NCBI GenBank assembly: GCA_013003145.1
Contig: JABDLH010000145.1
Coordinates: 1 to 9,835 of the forward strand
Direction of reading: 5' to 3'
DNA: 9,835 bases
Source of the DNA: Flavobacteriaceae bacterium
GTDB lineage: Bacteria; Bacteroidota; Bacteroidia; Flavobacteriales; Flavobacteriaceae
Shown: one piece after another, positions 7,221-9,835 of the stretch
Layout of the letters: each line of letters opens with the position of its first letter
How positions within the stretch are numbered: position 1 is the stretch's first letter
Program-made: the position numbers and the translations under genes
Notes under the pieces: model-generated
The model's database searches: none
Told to the model about the DNA's origin: nothing
The model's input: only the letters and a program-made list of their open reading frames with translations

Positions 7221-8006
7221 TCAGGAGCTGACTATTGCCTTTTGCTGGTTTACGCGGTCTGCAATGGCATCCCATAGCCATATTCTTTGCTGGAGAGCCT
7301 CCCGGGCAGTGCTGGCTGCTTCAGCCCATTTTGTTTCGTCATCTCCGCATAATTCTGATACCATTTGAAGAGATAAAGGGCCGTGCTCGTCCCCGTCCAG
7401 CTCTATGTGCCTGTCCAGGTAGTAACTCAGTTTACTGTACCTCTCCTTCCCGCCATCTGCTCTTTTCAGGATTTCTACGAACATATCGGGGATCAGGTCT
7501 TCCCTTCCAAAGGTAAAGGCCGAGGCGATCAGGTGAGCTTGATCGGTTTCAATAATACTGAAGGTATAACGGACAAAATCGAGAACCTTAGGATCTGTCT
7601 CTAAACGATCTAAAGTATCATTTATTCCGTACCCTTTTACGAGCAACTCTATCATCAACTCAACCTGCGTAGTGTCAGCGCCAATTTGGTCCATGGCATC
7701 CAGGTACATTTCAAAATGACTTTTAGGTTCGCCCAATTCGTTCAGGTCACTCTCTTCTCCATGAACAATCTCGTTGATAAACCTGGCAAGGGTAGCATTT
7801 TTCTTCGGCAGCCAGGGCGTAGCTGTCGAGGTCAGTCTTATTTGAAGTGCTTTGAGTAGCGACATAAAATCCCATACCGCGTATACGTGCTGTTCCATAA
7901 AGACACGGATGTCGGTCACATCTTCTAGCTGATCATACAATCGGTGGGTTTTAAGGTTATCTCTAAGACTTTGAAGGTCTTGCTCGATATTTTCAATCTT
8001 ATGCAT
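7221..8006 (-). CDS. DUF3050 protein, heme-oxygenase-like fold, candidate diiron oxidase
   Basis: A 261-residue, all-helical soluble protein without signal peptide, with the hallmark DUF3050 segment [18 protein letters not shown] (34-51) and the PWLP stretch (64-67). DUF3050 is generally placed in the heme-oxygenase-like fold (from memory). It holds residues spaced like the metal ligands of heme-oxygenase-like diiron oxidases such as UndA. These are E79 and H82 in EIVH (ExxH), an acidic residue in a later helix (E153 or E169), and H200, D204 and H208 in HIELDGDEH. The last spacing is HxxxDxxxH, one residue longer than the usual HxxxDxxH. The diiron role is therefore a hypothesis; the family has no established reaction that I know of. 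The start is the ATG at 8004-8006, with a promoter-like box about 45 bp upstream. DUF2254 and lipoprotein genes follow on the same strand. Confidence 0.88.
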   Translation of the reverse strand: MHKIENIEQDLQSLRDNLKTHRLYDQLEDVTDIRVFMEQHVYAVWDFMSLLKALQIRLTSTATPWLPKKNATLARFINEIVHGEESDLNELGEPKSHFEMYLDAMDQIGADTTQVELMIELLVKGYGINDTLDRLETDPKVLDFVRYTFSIIETDQAHLIASAFTFGREDLIPDMFVEILKRADGGKERYSKLSYYLDRHIELDGDEHGPLSLQMVSELCGDDETKWAEAASTAREALQQRIWLWDAIADRVNQQKAIVSS

Positions 8007-8052
8007 AGCAACAATTTTTATTCAAGGGAGAGATGGATCTCCACGGGAGATG

Positions 8053-8083
8053 CAAAAATACAACCCGACTAAATTCTGCGGAA
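8053..8083 (-). promoter_or_regulatory. Candidate promoter of the DUF3050-DUF2254-lipoprotein unit
   Basis: On the minus strand TATTTTTG (8060-8053) is a perfect match to the Bacteroidota -7 consensus TAnnTTTG. After a 20-base spacer, TTC (8083-8081) stands where TTG is expected, one mismatch. The start site would fall near 8046, giving a leader of about 40 bases before the DUF3050 ATG. Immediately upstream of the -33 position lies a 10-bp perfect palindrome, CTGAATTCAG (8084-8093), which could be an operator or chance. Confidence 0.5.
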
Positions 8084-8114
8084 CTGAATTCAGAAAATAT
8101 TGAAAGCTTACTTT

Positions 8115-8861
8115 TTATTGTGCGCTGGCCACGGTAGTAGCCCTCTCGGAGATAAGTTTCCTTGTGACGACGAAAACGCCAGGTTTTTGTAGATACGGAG
8201 TGGTGTAGTGAGATGCGCATTCTGTATCGGGGAAGCTTTGAAGATCCATTAGCACCAGGACCTTGCTGCTCACTCCCTGCCCATCCTTAACAGCGGGCAA
8301 CCAGCCTCCTTGTAATCTTCCCAGGGCACTCAGGAAAGCCGTCTCCATACCTGCAAAAGGTACTTTGTCTGCCGTAATGGACTGTAATTGTCCCTGTGGG
8401 CCGATCACCAGGCTGGCCTGGAAAAGACCACTGCAATTGGCTTCGCGAACCGATTTTTTTAAAGGGAATTCCTGCTGAAGTAATTGGGTAAAATCGGAAG
8501 GGTTACCCAGGTAAAGTGGCGGACTTTCTACTTCCTCTATCCGGTAAGTGCCCTCTTGCAAAACGGGAACACTCAAGGGAACACTGAGCAGGTTCACTGC
8601 TTTCATCAGGGTGCCATCCTGGTAGTGAAAAGCCAAAACGATCTCTTTTTTCTGGTTGAAAAAGGACCAGCTTCTCTTACTGTCGCTGGTCTTGCTGCCC
8701 GAGCTACCTCCTCCAGGAAGAAATTCTGAGGGCGATACAGAGGTGCCTGCGAGGATATTCTTTTCTTCCAGGGGTAAAGATTCCCGGGTGTCAACGGCTC
8801 GCTGCCCCAGTATAGACTGGGTGGTAAACATTAAAAGGGCAATAATTGCGATCCTGTACAT
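8115..8861 (-). CDS. Secreted protein with TonB C-terminal-like domain (paralogue A)
   Basis: A 248-residue protein when started at the ATG at 8859-8861, where a signal peptide begins at once (MYRIAIIALLMFTTQSILGQ, cleavage near residue 20). The frame stays open to 8930, but the extra 23 residues do not look like a signal peptide and were left out. A Gly/Ser-rich low-complexity stretch lies at about 49-62. Residues 108-207 resemble the TonB C-terminal domain: SPPLYLG, then ASLVIGPQGQL, and GGWLPAVKDGQGVSSKVLV (186-204) with the typical W-x-P-A. Unlike TonB, there is no N-terminal membrane anchor and no proline-rich linker, so it should be free in the periplasm or exported. Full-length similarity to the gene upstream shows a tandem duplication. 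The partner and function are unknown; a TonB-like protein interaction is only inference. Confidence 0.8.
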   Translation of the reverse strand: MYRIAIIALLMFTTQSILGQRAVDTRESLPLEEKNILAGTSVSPSEFLPGGGSSGSKTSDSKRSWSFFNQKKEIVLAFHYQDGTLMKAVNLLSVPLSVPVLQEGTYRIEEVESPPLYLGNPSDFTQLLQQEFPLKKSVREANCSGLFQASLVIGPQGQLQSITADKVPFAGMETAFLSALGRLQGGWLPAVKDGQGVSSKVLVLMDLQSFPDTECASHYTTPYLQKPGVFVVTRKLISERATTVASAQ

Positions 8862-8974
8862 AGGGGGAATCTTTAATACTGGTATAATAATAACCCGTAA
8901 AATACGAAAGTTGTTGTTCATTAAGATCAAATTGTGCCATAAAAGTGATCCCGTTCAAAATGTCTCCTATTGGG

Positions 8975-9757
8975 TCATAGACCGGAACTACTGCGCCTAG
9001 TTTTTACGGAATATTGCCTGGCTGAAGTTCCGAAATAAAAAACTCCTGCCTTATCCGGAATTTCGGGTGCCTTAGGGAGAGCGCTGTATTGACCGGTGCT
9101 CATGTAAAAGGTGTGAACCAGGAAAATTTTAGAGGTCACAGGTTTATTATGCTGTGTGGCAGGTAACCAATGTCCTTTTACCATTTTTAAAGCATTGACG
9201 AGTGCTTTGGCCACAGGGACGGAGGCCGCCTGCTCTACTTTTACCACCCTGGAATTTCCCCGGGGATCTATGACCATAGAAAGTACTGTTAAGCCTTGTT
9301 CCCAATTCGTTTTCATTAGGTTCTGCTCTCGTAAAATCCGGATCATCTCATCCTGCAGTTTTCCTTTATAACCTACCAAGACCGGAGCTGTGTCTACCTG
9401 CTCCAGCAAAAATTCGCTCCCATGAAGTACAGGGATACTATCTCCTGGCGATCCTACAGGCCAATCGGGCTTGGAGGTATTAGTGTCATAATTAAAAGAG
9501 AGAAATTTCTTTCCCTCTAAATCCATGAACTGCCATTCTACTACACGATTTCCTTGGTCATGCCTACCTTTCACCAGGGTATCCCCGGAAGCCTCATTAA
9601 TCTTAAAATACCAGCCATGATGTTTTTTGGTTTCCTTATCCAGCTGGTAGATCGTTTTATGAAAGTTTGATCGTTCTTTCTTGGTTTTAAATTTCTGGGC
9701 GTTTAGTGAAACAGCAGTGAGCAAGCCCAGGGATAGCGTTAGTATAGAAAGCCTCAT
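8975..9757 (-). CDS. Secreted protein with TonB C-terminal-like domain (paralogue B)
   Basis: A 260-residue protein with a clear signal peptide (MRLSILTLSLGLLTAVSLNA, cleavage after about A20). A basic, lysine-rich stretch follows, then an N-terminal domain with strand-like HGWYFKINEASGDTLVKG (47-64). The TonB C-terminal-like domain covers about 118-216: APVLVGYKG, a glutamine/leucine helix, TVLSMVIDPRGNSRVVKVE, and GHWLPATQHNKPVTSKIFL (195-213). It shares with its neighbour the pattern I/V-P-V-L, P-x-x-x-G, W-L-P-A, S-K-I/V and a C-terminal K-x-GVF, so the two are paralogues along most of their length. As in the neighbour, the TonB membrane anchor and proline-rich region are absent. The 113-bp gap to the neighbour's chosen start may hold a second promoter, but only a poor match was seen. 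What lies upstream of 9757 is mostly outside the window. Confidence 0.8.
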   Translation of the reverse strand: MRLSILTLSLGLLTAVSLNAQKFKTKKERSNFHKTIYQLDKETKKHHGWYFKINEASGDTLVKGRHDQGNRVVEWQFMDLEGKKFLSFNYDTNTSKPDWPVGSPGDSIPVLHGSEFLLEQVDTAPVLVGYKGKLQDEMIRILREQNLMKTNWEQGLTVLSMVIDPRGNSRVVKVEQAASVPVAKALVNALKMVKGHWLPATQHNKPVTSKIFLVHTFYMSTGQYSALPKAPEIPDKAGVFYFGTSARQYSVKTRRSSSGL

Positions 9758-9835
9758 GATGAATATTTTCTACAGCAATATAGGAATATTATTCTATCGT
9801 CTCTTCAACAAGGACTTTTGTAACAAAAAAAGCCT

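Noticed and set aside
8794..8940. A 49-codon minus-strand frame starting with ATG at 8938-8940, between the two TonB-like genes
   Set aside because: It covers the signal peptide region of paralogue A in another frame. The composition looks fairly protein-like, but there is no family resemblance, and the signal peptide frame explains the region better.
9811..9835. Bulged hairpin AGG-CTTTT / AAAAG-CCT at the window edge
   Set aside because: It resembles a terminator stem, but no T-run follows on the minus strand and the plus-strand continuation is outside the window, so it cannot be judged.

Overview
The window looks like chromosomal DNA from a member of the Bacteroidota, most probably a marine-type Flavobacteriia. 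Four things point that way: no Shine-Dalgarno sequences precede the starts, a TAnnTTTG-type promoter -7 box is present, there are many small secreted or lipid-anchored proteins with loose Bacteroidota-style signals, and DUF3050 and DUF2254 genes occur together. This is inference from gene content and style, not a database match. All ten protein genes lie on the minus strand, so the text below follows transcription from high to low coordinates. No tRNA, rRNA, CRISPR array, insertion sequence or phage gene was seen.

Region 9757-8115 holds two tandem secreted paralogues. Each has a signal peptide and a TonB C-terminal-like domain with a W-L-P-A motif, but lacks the membrane anchor and proline-rich linker of true TonB.

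Region 8083-4427 looks like one transcription unit. A promoter-like site (perfect -7 box TATTTTTG) precedes a DUF3050 protein of the heme-oxygenase-like fold with a plausible diiron ligand set. It is followed by a four-helix DUF2254 membrane protein and, 24 bp further on, a 432-residue probable lipoprotein of unknown function. A hairpin plus T-run then ends the unit.

Region 4237-1674 is an oxidoreductase cassette. It encodes a small subunit with a twin-arginine (Tat) signal, a GMC-family FAD oxidoreductase without any signal (2 bp away), and a cupin. The arrangement suggests an exported sugar or alcohol dehydrogenase whose catalytic subunit is carried through the Tat system by the small subunit. 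No cytochrome subunit is nearby.

Region 1633-851 begins with an 11-bp perfect inverted repeat that flanks a promoter-like sequence. Two small membrane proteins of unknown function follow. They lie in the same reading frame and are separated by one stop codon and three sense codons. Region 662-1 is the N-terminal two thirds of a ROK-family sugar kinase, which runs off the window.

The most interesting points are the promoter bracketed by an inverted repeat, the candidate diiron DUF3050 enzyme with its conserved-unknown neighbours, and the tandem anchorless TonB-domain proteins. None is proof of a new system.
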